Below, one piece after another: positions 1 through 8,515 of a stretch of DNA of 41,211 nucleotides. The position numbers were made by a program, and so were the translations under genes. The DNA lies in contig NZ_MDGL01000015.1 in assembly GCF_002742265.1 (NCBI RefSeq), positions 1 to 41,211 of the forward strand, read 5' to 3'. How positions within the stretch are numbered: the first letter of the stretch is position 1; each line of letters opens with the position of its first letter. The DNA is from Maribacter sp. 4G9 (GTDB lineage Bacteria; Bacteroidota; Bacteroidia; Flavobacteriales; Flavobacteriaceae). Below the pieces are notes generated by a model. It made no database searches, was not told the DNA's origin, and was given only the letters and a program-made list of their open reading frames with translations.

Positions 1-29
1 TTACGCATATCTATTTGCTTATTAGCCAT
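1..29 (-). CDS. istA: IstA transposase, first nine codons only
   Basis: The partial frame begins with ATG at 29 and runs off the left edge. The visible residues are MANKQIDMR. IstA proteins of flavobacterial IS21 elements commonly begin MANK followed by a helix-turn-helix region; only the start is seen here. The assignment rests on this short match plus the IS21-like terminal repeats directly upstream. Confidence 0.55.
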
Positions 30-85
30 TGTCTTTTTAACAAAAAAAGACCTTTGACTTTTTACAAATAGAATCGACTTTTTTA

Positions 86-180
86 GTGGTTCACTTTCAC
101 CCGTTTTAGGTGGCTCACTTTAGTCCGTTTTGGGTGGTTCACTTTAATCCGTTTTTAGTGGTATACTATGACCGTTTTTT
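86..180. repeat. Four tandem IS21 terminal repeats (~24 bp each)
   Basis: Units start near 86, 110, 134 and 159 and share the core GTGGTTCACTTT followed by CCGTTTT. The fourth is the most diverged, reading GTGGTATACTATGACCG. On the minus strand they lie between the presumed element end and istA, where IS21 transposases bind. They explain this stretch without any need for a host regulatory function. Confidence 0.75.
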
Positions 181-189
181 GCACAAAGA

Positions 190-305
190 GTATTCCATTA
201 CCTTTTTAGAAAAAACTTTTTTGAAAGAAAAAAATCAAGGAAGATTGTCACAACTTTCGCTTTTAATCAAAGCTCAAGTTACATAACGCAGAACATTATA
301 GAACA
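190..305 (+). repeat. Diverged direct repeat, copy 1, with hairpin
   Basis: This 116 bp stretch aligns end to end with 5039-5154. Both start with TTCCATTACCTTTT, pass through an A-rich middle, form a hairpin and end with ATAACGCA, a two-base variation, then ACATTATAG. Here the hairpin pairs 252-256 with 276-280 and 259-263 with 269-273. The remaining bases to the next gene (306-498) hold no gene, convincing terminator or further repeat that I can see. Confidence 0.7.
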
Positions 306-498
306 TAAATATTCTATAATCCGTCATTATGGTCAAATAGCGATAAGTTATAAGTAATTACTGAGTCTTCCTAGTGTTTTGAAATTCAAAACTATCTTAC
401 TGTTCTTCAAATTAAACTTTAATGAAAAACTCAGAATCAATTTAAACCAGTTTCCAAATATGTTCTATTCACTTGCTTAATACTAAGCAATTGTGACA

Positions 499-3400
499 TT
501 ATGCCGATGGCTCCAGCTTCTTCAAATACGCTATCAAATTCAACACCTCTTCTTTGCTTAAGTTGTTCAATAACCCTTCTGGCATCATAGATTTTTCAGA
601 AACATCCCTAGTCCTAATTTGTGATTTATTGAGCACAATCGGGTCTTGACCAACCACCCGCAGGGTAAGACTTCTGTCGTTTTCGGCTATAACGTTTCCG
701 CTATAGGTACGTCCGTCTTGTGTAGTAATCACCACTAGTTTATAATCTTCCTGTACATCTCCACTCGGGTTTAGAATATTACTCAGTAAATAGGTCATGT
801 TGGTTCGATTGGAGCCCGTAAGGTCTGGTCCTATCTTTCCGCCTTTCCCATGCAGCATATGGCAAGTGGCACAGACACGCGCATAGACCTCCTTGCCCCT
901 GTCCGGGCTCGCTTTGGCGAGGGCATCATCTGTCAATATGCCTTGGTATTTGATATACTCAACTTGTAATGTTTGGGATATATCATCAATGGGACCCCAA
1001 ATCTCCACAAAACCATTGCCTAAAACGGCCCTTAATTGTAGAACAGCATGCGCCGGGATATCAGATTTTGGAATCGTGCCATTTTTAAGGGCATTCCCTA
1101 AAAACCTTCCATATCTTGGCCGCGAAGCCATGGTCAATATGGCCTGCTCTTTTTCCGGCTGCGAAAGGTTCTTATATTTCTGAAATAACGCCTTGCCCAG
1201 CTCATCACTATCATAAGCTGCAATGGACGTAATAGTTTCTAATCGCAGCTCCTCATCCTCCAGTAATTTAGGTATTTCCTCTTGCAATGCTGGATTTTGC
1301 TGGGAAGCCAAGGCCCGAATTGCTTTCCTTTTTTCCTCAGGTTTTGCACTTGAATCATTGATAACCGCCAACATTTTTTGAGCTACTTCAGCATTACCAA
1401 ATTTCTGAGCTACGGCATCGGCAAGGGAAGAGAACTTGGCGTTGTTTTGCAATGATTGATATACATTCGACCAATTCGAAGGCTCCTTAGCATCTATATT
1501 TCCTTCCAAACCTGCCAATAGTCCGCTTAACAGATCTGACTGTGTACTGGATTTTTGCCCAATCGCAGCAATCAATTTTTCCAATTGGCCCTCATCCACG
1601 AGACGTCTTGCAATTTTTTGTACAAGGGAGGGAATTGCACTTTCCACAGCCATCGCCAATGCTCTTCCAGGCTGCTTTGCTACTATTGGTTCTATCCCAA
1701 ACCATAACATCAGAGGTATATTTGGGTCATCCGCGTCTTCCTCAAACCGAACTAGGGATTCAGCAAGAGCCCAACGGTCGGCTTCATTTATACGTTGTAG
1801 GGCTCCGGCAAGATGGCGTCTAACGACAGCCGAAGTTTCAGTATTCGCCATAGCTGTCATCTGGTTTATGGCTCTTTCCGAGGGTTGCCCATCCTCAACC
1901 AGAAATTGAATGGCCCATGAACGGACGTATTGGTCCTTGTCATTCAATAAATCCAAAAGTCTTTGTGAACTAAGGTTATTGGTTATTTGTAAAGTCCATA
2001 AGGCGCGCAGCCTTATATCTTCACTTTTCTCATTGGCCAATATGTCATTCAAGCGTTTAACCGCATTTGCATCCAGTGCTTTTTTAGCTGCTCTGTATTG
2101 CAATATGACACGTGACCGTTGCGCATGCCAATTACTTTTACTCAATTGCAACGCTACAAGTTCCTCATCACTTCTCTTGTTTAAGTCATCAAATCTGCCC
2201 GGCCAATTCTCGGCCAAGGACTTTTCGGGAGTAATTCGGAACACCCTACCCGTATCCTTATTAAGTACATCGCCCCCACATATATCGGCATCGTGCCAAT
2301 CAAGTACATACAGATCGCCTGCAGGACCCACCTCCATGCTGAAGCCTACAAACTGGGCATTATTGGCCATCATGAACTCATCGCTATGGCGCGCAGTGAA
2401 GCCAGAACCGTTGGGCTCAAGAATATCCGACAGTACGCCATGGTCATGGATGTTCGCCATAAATAAGCGTCCTTGCTCACTTGCTGGAAAGGCATCGGAC
2501 TGGTAAATTCTTGCGCCTCCGTGTGCCGATCGGTGACTATGGTCTACAATGGTCTTGATATCCTCATAAACATAGGGGTTAAAATGTTGTCCTCCCTGCC
2601 TGTGGTATATGCCCCCGTTCATAATGTGGAACATGTGGGGAATTACACATGCCGTTATAAACATTTCTCCCTTGGCATCATAGTCTATGCCCCAGGGATT
2701 GCTAAAGCCATGGGCCACCACTTCAAAACGTTCCTTTATGGGATGGTACCTCCAAACGCCTCCATTAATATCGACTCCTTCCTTCTCCAATAGATTTTTT
2801 GGAAATTCATCGCCATGCTTATACAGTCGTCCTTCTCCATCATTGGGCTTTCGTATTTTAGAGGGAGTAGCAAAACCCTCAAGACCATACAACCAACCGT
2901 CGGGACCCCAATGGAAGCTATTAATCGTCTCGTGCCGATCACGGATGCCCCAGCCAGTTAAAAGTACCTTAATGTCCTTTTCATCGGCCTTGTCATCATT
3001 ATTGCCATCGGGCACGAAAAGCAGGTTCGGTGGTGCACCGATGAATACCCCGCCATGACCAACTGCGATGGCCGAAGGGAAAGGGATGCCCTCCATAAAT
3101 ACTTTTTTAGTATCCGCCACCCCATCGCGATCGGTGTCCTCTAATATAAGTATGCGACTGTCACCCGAATTGGCAAACCCTTCTTGCCTGTTTTCATAGT
3201 CCCTGTTCTCGGCTATCCACATCCTACCCTTATCGTCCCAACAAAAAGCAATGGGCTGGGTAATCATGGGCTCGGAGGCAAATGCGTTTACGGTATAACC
3301 TTCCTTTACGGTCATGGCCTCGACCGCTTCCTTTGGATTTAAAAACTTGGCGTCTCGGCCTTCCTGCTTGGCAATTTGCCAGAGCGAGGCGGTATTGTAC

Positions 3401-4395
3401 ATTCCCTTATCCCCTACATAATCGCCCCAAAGGGCGTTCATTTCCATTGTATCCAATTCGCCTGAATACGCCACTATTTGATATTGGAATATTTTTATCA
3501 CCCCTTTTTTGATATGCCAATCCCCTGACTTTGCCAATACGGGGCCGATGCCAAACTGCCCGTCTACCCTCCATGGCTGTGGATATCCTTGATTCCCTGT
3601 ATGATCGAAAATCGCAATATGGCCCCATGGTTCCATGCCTTCTATGTCCATTCCGACATCGGCCCACATGGCTCTTTTCTCGTTCGCCTTTTCATTTTTT
3701 TGGAGTGCGGCATTCATCACTTCGCCTTTGATGCCCTTTTCCCAAGGCATTCTAAGGAAGAGACCTCCGTAATCAAATTCATTGATCGTAATATCGGTCA
3801 AGGCCTCACCTTGCCATTCAAGACTTAAGAAATATTTGTTCCCTTTTTGGGTTAGGGTCCATGTTTGGGTCTCTTTAAGAATTGGTTTTTTTTCTGCATC
3901 CAGCATGTTGTAGACCGTCTTCCATTTTACTTCCTTCCCTTCGGGAACAAGAACTTCGGATGCGACTTTTTGCCAATAATCACCACCAGGATTATGGAAA
4001 AAATCTCTACCTATCTTTTTTTTGATAGCCTCGGGCTTATCGGGCTTGTAAAACCATTTTTTCAATTCTTCGGGAGTGGCGCCTTCGCCGTTCACTCGGG
4101 TAAAGCCCCAATAAAGTCCTGTCTGGTGCTTGTGGTGCCCGGGACTGTACTGGGTCAGTTCGGCCGTGGAGCCAGGCGCCAAAATCGGATGGATATAGGG
4201 TCTAAAATCGTGTTTAGCGTTCTGGGTCAGCAGCGCTGACGTTGCCCCGTCTTCGAAAACCCGTATTTCATTATCGCTCTCATCAATGTGAAAATTATAG
4301 GCTATTTCATCGGCCGAATCCAGGTTCTTTTCTTTCTTGGATTTGCACGACATCAGACATGTAAGTACTAGAAGCAATAGAAATAATCTTGGCAT
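499..4395 (-). CDS. DUF6807 / PVC-type dehydrogenase / HEAT / cytochrome c fusion lipoprotein
   Basis: This 1298-residue exported lipoprotein has a signal peptide ending in the lipobox CLMSC17. Residues about 35-330 resemble DUF6807 (PmoA-like), with the HHKHQTGLYWGF block and HIAIFDHTGN. Residues about 365-760 match the PVC-type membrane-bound dehydrogenase propeller (MITQPIAFCWDDKGRMW, DTDRDGVAD, DWHDADICGG). Residues about 760-1130 are helical HEAT-like repeats. The C-terminal part is a haem domain with CATCH starting at residue 1175 and a probable distal methionine in SMMPEG. Family knowledge suggests periplasmic oxidation of sugars or alcohols with electrons passed to the haem; the substrate is unknown. 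Propeller-HEAT-cytochrome proteins are common in planctomycetes and Bacteroidota; the added DUF6807 domain is less usual. A degenerate DUF6807 piece lies just upstream at 4413-4550. Confidence 0.88.
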   Translation of the reverse strand: MPRLFLLLLVLTCLMSCKSKKEKNLDSADEIAYNFHIDESDNEIRVFEDGATSALLTQNAKHDFRPYIHPILAPGSTAELTQYSPGHHKHQTGLYWGFTRVNGEGATPEELKKWFYKPDKPEAIKKKIGRDFFHNPGGDYWQKVASEVLVPEGKEVKWKTVYNMLDAEKKPILKETQTWTLTQKGNKYFLSLEWQGEALTDITINEFDYGGLFLRMPWEKGIKGEVMNAALQKNEKANEKRAMWADVGMDIEGMEPWGHIAIFDHTGNQGYPQPWRVDGQFGIGPVLAKSGDWHIKKGVIKIFQYQIVAYSGELDTMEMNALWGDYVGDKGMYNTASLWQIAKQEGRDAKFLNPKEAVEAMTVKEGYTVNAFASEPMITQPIAFCWDDKGRMWIAENRDYENRQEGFANSGDSRILILEDTDRDGVADTKKVFMEGIPFPSAIAVGHGGVFIGAPPNLLFVPDGNNDDKADEKDIKVLLTGWGIRDRHETINSFHWGPDGWLYGLEGFATPSKIRKPNDGEGRLYKHGDEFPKNLLEKEGVDINGGVWRYHPIKERFEVVAHGFSNPWGIDYDAKGEMFITACVIPHMFHIMNGGIYHRQGGQHFNPYVYEDIKTIVDHSHRSAHGGARIYQSDAFPASEQGRLFMANIHDHGVLSDILEPNGSGFTARHSDEFMMANNAQFVGFSMEVGPAGDLYVLDWHDADICGGDVLNKDTGRVFRITPEKSLAENWPGRFDDLNKRSDEELVALQLSKSNWHAQRSRVILQYRAAKKALDANAVKRLNDILANEKSEDIRLRALWTLQITNNLSSQRLLDLLNDKDQYVRSWAIQFLVEDGQPSERAINQMTAMANTETSAVVRRHLAGALQRINEADRWALAESLVRFEEDADDPNIPLMLWFGIEPIVAKQPGRALAMAVESAIPSLVQKIARRLVDEGQLEKLIAAIGQKSSTQSDLLSGLLAGLEGNIDAKEPSNWSNVYQSLQNNAKFSSLADAVAQKFGNAEVAQKMLAVINDSSAKPEEKRKAIRALASQQNPALQEEIPKLLEDEELRLETITSIAAYDSDELGKALFQKYKNLSQPEKEQAILTMASRPRYGRFLGNALKNGTIPKSDIPAHAVLQLRAVLGNGFVEIWGPIDDISQTLQVEYIKYQGILTDDALAKASPDRGKEVYARVCATCHMLHGKGGKIGPDLTGSNRTNMTYLLSNILNPSGDVQEDYKLVVITTQDGRTYSGNVIAENDRSLTLRVVGQDPIVLNKSQIRTRDVSEKSMMPEGLLNNLSKEEVLNLIAYLKKLEPSA

Positions 4396-4412
4396 TATTT
4401 TCTTTTTAGTGG

Positions 4413-4550
4413 TTATTTGATTCCAAATTTTTTCCAGATAACTCTAAAGGGTTGTGGAAAAATATCATTCTTTGGATGGAAAAAGATAGCGATATGATCG
4501 CATTTCTCCAACTCCCCTATTTCCGTCGCATATTTACCCGTATGCCTCTC
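4413..4550 (-). pseudogene. Decayed fragment of a second DUF6807 domain
   Basis: A 45-codon stop-to-stop frame without a start codon lies between the large fusion gene and the small lipoprotein gene. It contains HTGKYATEIGELE, HIAIFFHPKN and FPQPFRV, which line up with MWADVGMDIEGME, HIAIFDHTGN and YPQPWRV inside the DUF6807 domain of the downstream gene, in the same order and spacing. The similarity is at protein level and diverged, so this is an old paralogue remnant rather than a recent tandem copy. Only the C-terminal part of the domain survives. Confidence 0.7.
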
Positions 4551-4556
4551 TTACCT

Positions 4557-4847
4557 TCAGCTTCCTGATTCCGTTTTCTTGGCGAATTCAAGGCTTCCCA
4601 TTGGACGCCCTTTTGCCAGGTTTCGGGTCAAATGGAAAACAATTTTGAACTTACCTTCGATTTCGATTGTTCCACCAGTAACAGGGACACTTTCAGTTTT
4701 TATCAAAATAACTTCTGGGGTGTCATCAGCAGAATCTTCCGTTGGTTCTTCAGCAATGGGATTATCTTCTGAATTCGTATTCCCTTCATCATTTGAGCAA
4801 CTTAGAACAAATAGTAAAATAAATAAGCCAAGTAATTTTCTGGTCAT
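4557..4847 (-). CDS. Small lipoprotein of unknown function
   Basis: The start at 4847 (MTRKLLGLFILLFVLSC) is preferred over an ATG seven codons upstream because it places a positive N-terminus directly before the hydrophobic stretch and the lipobox VLSC. The mature 80 or so residues begin with an acidic, low-complexity linker rich in Glu, Asp and Pro, followed by a short beta-rich stretch (SVPVTGGTIEIEGKFKIVF). The linker is the usual flavobacterial spacer between lipid anchor and domain. The domain is too short for a typical Ig-like fold, and the frame ends right at the decayed DUF6807 fragment, so the gene may itself be a truncated remnant. No family recognised. Confidence 0.55.
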   Translation of the reverse strand: MTRKLLGLFILLFVLSCSNDEGNTNSEDNPIAEEPTEDSADDTPEVILIKTESVPVTGGTIEIEGKFKIVFHLTRNLAKGRPMGSLEFAKKTESGS

Positions 4848-5038
4848 AGTAGGGTGTTTACTTTTCAATAAAATATTAATCTGAGATATAACTGTGGATG
4901 GTAAACTCTTTGGAGATTTTAAATATATTAAAAATTAACAAGAAATCAATTACGCTTTTCTGTTACTAATTGTCATTTGTAATAAAATTCCATTCCACAC
5001 ACATTACACTCTCCTCCTACTGTCGGCTCGTATAATAA

Positions 5039-5154
5039 GTGTTCCATTACCTTTTAAGAAGATACCTTTTAGAAGAAAAATTTAAAGGAGAAGTAGTACT
5101 AATTACTTTGCTTTACCAAAGCAAAGTGTCATAACGCAAGACATTATAGTACAC
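5039..5154 (+). repeat. Diverged direct repeat, copy 2, with perfect 10 bp hairpin
   Basis: This is the partner of 190-305. Its hairpin is perfect: ACTTTGCTTT at 5105-5114 pairs with AAAGCAAAGT at 5118-5127 around a 3-base loop. In the other copy the bases differ on both arms yet the stem is kept, which suggests the folded form matters. The block ACATTATAG follows at the same distance in both copies. The two copies bracket the 4.7 kb that carries the fusion gene, the DUF6807 remnant and the small lipoprotein. Confidence 0.7.
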
Positions 5155-5510
5155 GTGACAATATGGAAAGCCCAGTGGGCTTTTTATATTGGCGGCGAGA
5201 CTTGTGCGGCTGGTAATGTGTAAAACGGCGCATGCTTGCATTTGATATAATATCAGATATCGGGCGAAGCACTATATCGGCAGATATTATGTCAAAGCCG
5301 TTTTACTGGAATGTTTAAAATATCAGTAGCTATAATTCTATTATGTACGGAATATTTTAAAAGATTGAGAATCTTTTAAAATTTAGCGAGTTGATGCGGC
5401 TGGCAAATCGCATTCTTCCTAGAAAAGCCAACGCTACATCTCGCCACCAAAAGCAATCACCCACTGGGTAATCTTATTTGCCATGGGTTATGTCAAATTG
5501 CCGCATAGCC
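5105..5510. other. Gene-free multi-hairpin locus, possible structured RNA or folded-DNA element
   Basis: Nested pairings occupy most of this stretch. An outer helix pairs CCCAGTGGG (5171-5179) with CCCACTGGG (5460-5468), extended by 5191-5200 with 5439-5448. Inside, AAAACGGC (5222-5229) pairs with GCCGTTTT (5297-5304), 5244-5254 pairs with 5283-5293 with one G-T pair, and GATAT (5256-5260) pairs with ATATC (5274-5278). A perfect 12 bp hairpin lies at 5355-5381, and a GU-containing one at 5486-5510. TGCGGCTGG occurs twice (5205-5213 and 5395-5403). A local GCCC/GGGC hairpin followed by T at 5170-5185 could end transcription. No convincing coding frame lies here; 4869-5038 holds nothing recognisable. 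Confidence 0.5.
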
Positions 5511-5532
5511 AATCGCTATTAGAATCATCCAT

Positions 5533-6240
5533 TTATTTGGCTTTAAAAGTATCGTTATCCTTATCCTCTATCCAATTATATTCAATTTCTAGAGCCACGT
5601 TTCGGGCAAAATCAATACCGTGTCTATCGGCCAAAAAGCCTAGTGACATATCCATTCCGGCACTTACTCCTGAAGAGGTATAATACTTTCCATCGATTTT
5701 CCAACGTGCCGTTCTGTCCCAAATCACTTTAGGACCTGTGGTAACAACCCAGGAAAAGGCCCTTTTATTTGAAGTTGCCTCCTTATTATCCAAAAGCCCC
5801 GTTTTAGCCAAGAGTGCACTGCCGGTACAAACCGTTAACACATAATCACTAGCGTTCGATAACGCTGTTATTTGATCAATTAGCAATTCATTTGTTACTT
5901 CTTTACGGGTACCAAGACCTCCGGGCACCAAAATCATATAGGGTGCATCGTTGGCTGTCGATAACTTTTCCGTCATGATAGGTACCTTGTGTCTGTTAGA
6001 AATGACACCACCTTCAAGCGAATAGAATTTTAAGCTGTATTTGTCAACGAGTCTCCCGAAAATTTCAGCTGGCCCAAAAACATCGAGGGTTTCATAATCA
6101 TCAAATAGAATGAACGCAATTTCTTTCTTTTCGGTTTTTGAATCCGTTGTCATGATATTTTGAGCATAAAAAGATTTACTAGATAAAAGTAGAAAAATTA
6201 CAAGGTTGGTAGCGAATACCTTAAGTTTTGAATTCATCAT
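5533..6240 (-). CDS. Exported DJ-1/PfpI family protein (isonitrile hydratase-like)
   Basis: The 235 residues start with a hydrophobic segment ending SFYAQ at about residue 27, a probable signal peptide. The rest is a single DJ-1/PfpI class I glutamine-amidotransferase-like domain: IAFILFDDYETLDVFGPAEIF at the start, LVPGGLGTR, the nucleophile-elbow cysteine in TVCTGS (C138), and GVSAGMDMSL near the end. The layout is that of the isonitrile hydratase (InhA) and ThiJ-like branch, which normally acts in the cytoplasm. It is the last gene of a probable three-gene unit, 49 bp behind the nucleosidase. The substrate cannot be told from sequence; the export signal is the odd feature. Confidence 0.8.
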   Translation of the reverse strand: MMNSKLKVFATNLVIFLLLSSKSFYAQNIMTTDSKTEKKEIAFILFDDYETLDVFGPAEIFGRLVDKYSLKFYSLEGGVISNRHKVPIMTEKLSTANDAPYMILVPGGLGTRKEVTNELLIDQITALSNASDYVLTVCTGSALLAKTGLLDNKEATSNKRAFSWVVTTGPKVIWDRTARWKIDGKYYTSSGVSAGMDMSLGFLADRHGIDFARNVALEIEYNWIEDKDNDTFKAK

Positions 6241-6289
6241 TTTATTTTTTTAATACTTCGTTTTCATGATTTTTAGCCGAAGCAATGCA

Positions 6290-7096
6290 TTATTTTTCTC
6301 CTTTATAATGATCCAATAGTGCAAGTACCATTTGGGCAGAATTTCCTGCTGCTACCTTTACAAATGCAGCATAATCAGAAGGCGCATTCCTATTGGCATT
6401 ATCGCTGCAACTTCTGATTACGATATACGGAAGCTTGAGCATGGTACAAATTTGGGCGACCGCGGCACCCTCCATTTCTACTGCGAGTGCCTTAAAATTT
6501 GAATACAGTTCCTCAGCCTTTTTTGAATCACTCAAAAAAGTGTCTCCAGTAGCAATAACACCGGTATAAATTTTTGGAATTCTATGCTGAAAAGGTGCCA
6601 ATTTGATTTGTTCTACTACCTTCTTTGTTTTTTCCAATAAATAAGAATCAACAGGAAGATATAGTGTATTTCGTTTATTGTTTTGAACTAAATTTCGAGT
6701 GGGCCAGGTTTCGAACGCTCCATTTTTGAACGCTCCAAAGTCATATTGAATCATTTTTGTTGCAACAACAATATCTCCTGGTAAAATATCTGGATGTAAA
6801 CCACCTGCAACGCCGGTAAAAATCAGTCCTTTCAACTTAAAGTTGGCAGTAAGAATGGCGGTGCTATAAGCTGCGTTTGTTTTTCCTATTCCTGCTTTTA
6901 AGAGCACTACCTTTTGTCCTTTTAGTTTACCGGTAAAAAATGTGATTCCGTTTTTACGGACTTCTTTTTTGTGTAGTAAATCAACTTTCAGTAGTTCAAT
7001 TTCCTCATCCATAGCACCCATTATAGCAATGCGCTGTGCATTTGCAGTGCCAAATAAGACGAACATGAAAAGGAGTAGAATTCTATTTAGAACCAT
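6290..7096 (-). CDS. mtnN: 5'-methylthioadenosine/S-adenosylhomocysteine nucleosidase with signal peptide
   Basis: The enzyme family splits methylthioadenosine or S-adenosylhomocysteine into adenine and the thioribosyl product. Catalytic positions corresponding to E. coli E12, E174 and D197 are E32 (AMDEE), E209 (VEMEG) and D232 (CSDNAN). The family normally begins right at the IAIMGAMDEE strand; here about 20 residues precede it and form a classic signal peptide (positive start, LLLFMFVLF core, cleavage after GTANA). The start codon overlaps the last 10 bases of the upstream purine permease gene, so the two are translationally linked. The enzyme is therefore probably periplasmic, which is unusual for a family usually recycling intracellular S-adenosylmethionine products. 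Confidence 0.88.
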   Translation of the reverse strand: MVLNRILLLFMFVLFGTANAQRIAIMGAMDEEIELLKVDLLHKKEVRKNGITFFTGKLKGQKVVLLKAGIGKTNAAYSTAILTANFKLKGLIFTGVAGGLHPDILPGDIVVATKMIQYDFGAFKNGAFETWPTRNLVQNNKRNTLYLPVDSYLLEKTKKVVEQIKLAPFQHRIPKIYTGVIATGDTFLSDSKKAEELYSNFKALAVEMEGAAVAQICTMLKLPYIVIRSCSDNANRNAPSDYAAFVKVAAGNSAQMVLALLDHYKGEK

Positions 7097-8394
7097 AAGT
7101 AGAGTAAGGATAATAGATTGATGAGTACTAGTACGGGGTTAATTTCTTTTGTTTTTCCCGTTACCAGTTTCAACAAGGTCCAACTTAAGAATCCAAAAAT
7201 AATTCCAGTTGTAATACTGTATGTCAGAGGCATGAGAATCATTGTGAAAAAAACAGGAATTGCCTCGTCTGGACTACTCCATGGTATTTTGGTCAATGGT
7301 TTCATCATAAAAGAACCTACCAGTACCAGAGCAATCGAACTTGCAATGCTTGGCACGATCGATAATAAGGGAGAGAAAAAGAGAAAGGGTAAAAACAAAA
7401 GTCCCGCGGTAATTGCCGTTAGTCCAGATTTTCCACCTTCGCGGATGCCCACGGCAGATTCAATATATGCGGTTCCTGAACTGGTGCCAACGAGACCTGA
7501 AAACATGGTTGTAACCGCATCTACTAGCAGCGATTTTTTAAGGTTTTTAGGATTTCCTTCAACATCCTTATAACCCGCTGCTTCAGATAGGCCAACGAAG
7601 GTGGACAGACTATCGAATAAATCAGTAAATGCAAAAACAAAAATTACAGGAAGAAAAGAATACTTCATTGAACCGATCAAATCGGCTTTAAACAACATAC
7701 TAAAGTCGGGCAATGCAAAAACACCTGTGTAATTTACTAGGGTAGGCAAACCAGAATTAATCAATGAGGCATCACCCCACCACCTGCCTATTGGCCATGC
7801 CAAAATAGTGGTAAGCAAAATTCCTATAACCATTGCTCCAGTAACTTTTCTTGAAATTAAAATAGCTGTGATTGCCAAGCCTGCTAAAAAAGTTTGACAC
7901 GTGGTTTCTTTTAATGACCCTAGACCAACCAAAGTGGCGGCATCATCTACAATAAAGCCGGCATTTTGAAAACCAATAAAGCAAATAAAGAGCCCAATGC
8001 CCGCTGCGATAGCGTAGCGCAATGCATACGGAATAGAACGCACAATGGTATCTCGAACCTTAAAAAGGCTTAGAATCAAAAATAATACTCCAGCCCAAAA
8101 AACAGCCCCCAATGCAGCTTCATAGGATAATCCCAATCCCAAAACTGCCGTATACGTAAAAAAGGCATTTAAGCCCATGCCAGGGGCGATTACAAAAGGA
8201 TTTTTGGCATAAATTCCCATGGCTATACTACCAAAGGAACACACAAGAACAGTTGAAGTTACCACTGCAGAAAATGGCATGCCCGTCTCTGAAAGAATTG
8301 AAGGATTTACAATAATGATGTAAAAAGTAGCCAGAAAAGAGCTTATTCCTGCTAGTATTTCCGTTTGAATAAATTTTCGATTTGCTTTCAACAA
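7087..8394 (-). CDS. NCS2-family adenine/hypoxanthine/guanine permease (AzgA-like)
   Basis: This 435-residue polytopic inner-membrane protein has about 12-14 hydrophobic segments. The family signature is visible in GMGLNAFFTYTAVLGLG near residue 75, in FTDLFDSLSTFVG in the middle, and in SSGTAYIESAVGIREGGKSGL further on, as in the AzgA/PbuG branch that takes up adenine, hypoxanthine and guanine by proton symport. It is the first gene of a probable operon and overlaps the nucleosidase by 10 bp. The partner would yield adenine, a likely substrate. I looked for a purine riboswitch in the roughly 120 bp upstream and saw none. Confidence 0.88.
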   Translation of the reverse strand: MLKANRKFIQTEILAGISSFLATFYIIIVNPSILSETGMPFSAVVTSTVLVCSFGSIAMGIYAKNPFVIAPGMGLNAFFTYTAVLGLGLSYEAALGAVFWAGVLFLILSLFKVRDTIVRSIPYALRYAIAAGIGLFICFIGFQNAGFIVDDAATLVGLGSLKETTCQTFLAGLAITAILISRKVTGAMVIGILLTTILAWPIGRWWGDASLINSGLPTLVNYTGVFALPDFSMLFKADLIGSMKYSFLPVIFVFAFTDLFDSLSTFVGLSEAAGYKDVEGNPKNLKKSLLVDAVTTMFSGLVGTSSGTAYIESAVGIREGGKSGLTAITAGLLFLPFLFFSPLLSIVPSIASSIALVLVGSFMMKPLTKIPWSSPDEAIPVFFTMILMPLTYSITTGIIFGFLSWTLLKLVTGKTKEINPVLVLINLLSLLYLWF

Positions 8395-8515
8395 GCTGAA
8401 AATATTAATAAATCACTTCTTTTACACGAATTTATGTTACTATTTTAAAGCTATTGTAAAATATACAATTGCTATGGCATATTTTGATAAATATTTACTG
8501 AAACAAAGTATATTA

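Larger units (their letters stand above)
1..185 (-). mobile_element. IS21-family insertion sequence, left end only (truncated by window edge)
   Basis: On the minus strand a start codon at 29 opens a frame reading MANKQIDMR, the kind of N-terminus seen on Bacteroidota IS21 IstA transposases (recalled, not searched). Directly upstream of it lie four copies of a roughly 24 bp repeat, matching the multiple terminal repeats typical of IS21 ends. The outermost base is placed near 185, where the minus strand reads TGTGCAAAAAACGG, because IS21 ends usually begin with TG. The rest of the element lies outside the window, so intactness cannot be judged. Confidence 0.7.

Noticed and set aside
8395..8515. 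Purine riboswitch upstream of the permease operon
   Set aside because: The conserved purine aptamer loop sequences and flanking stem are not present.
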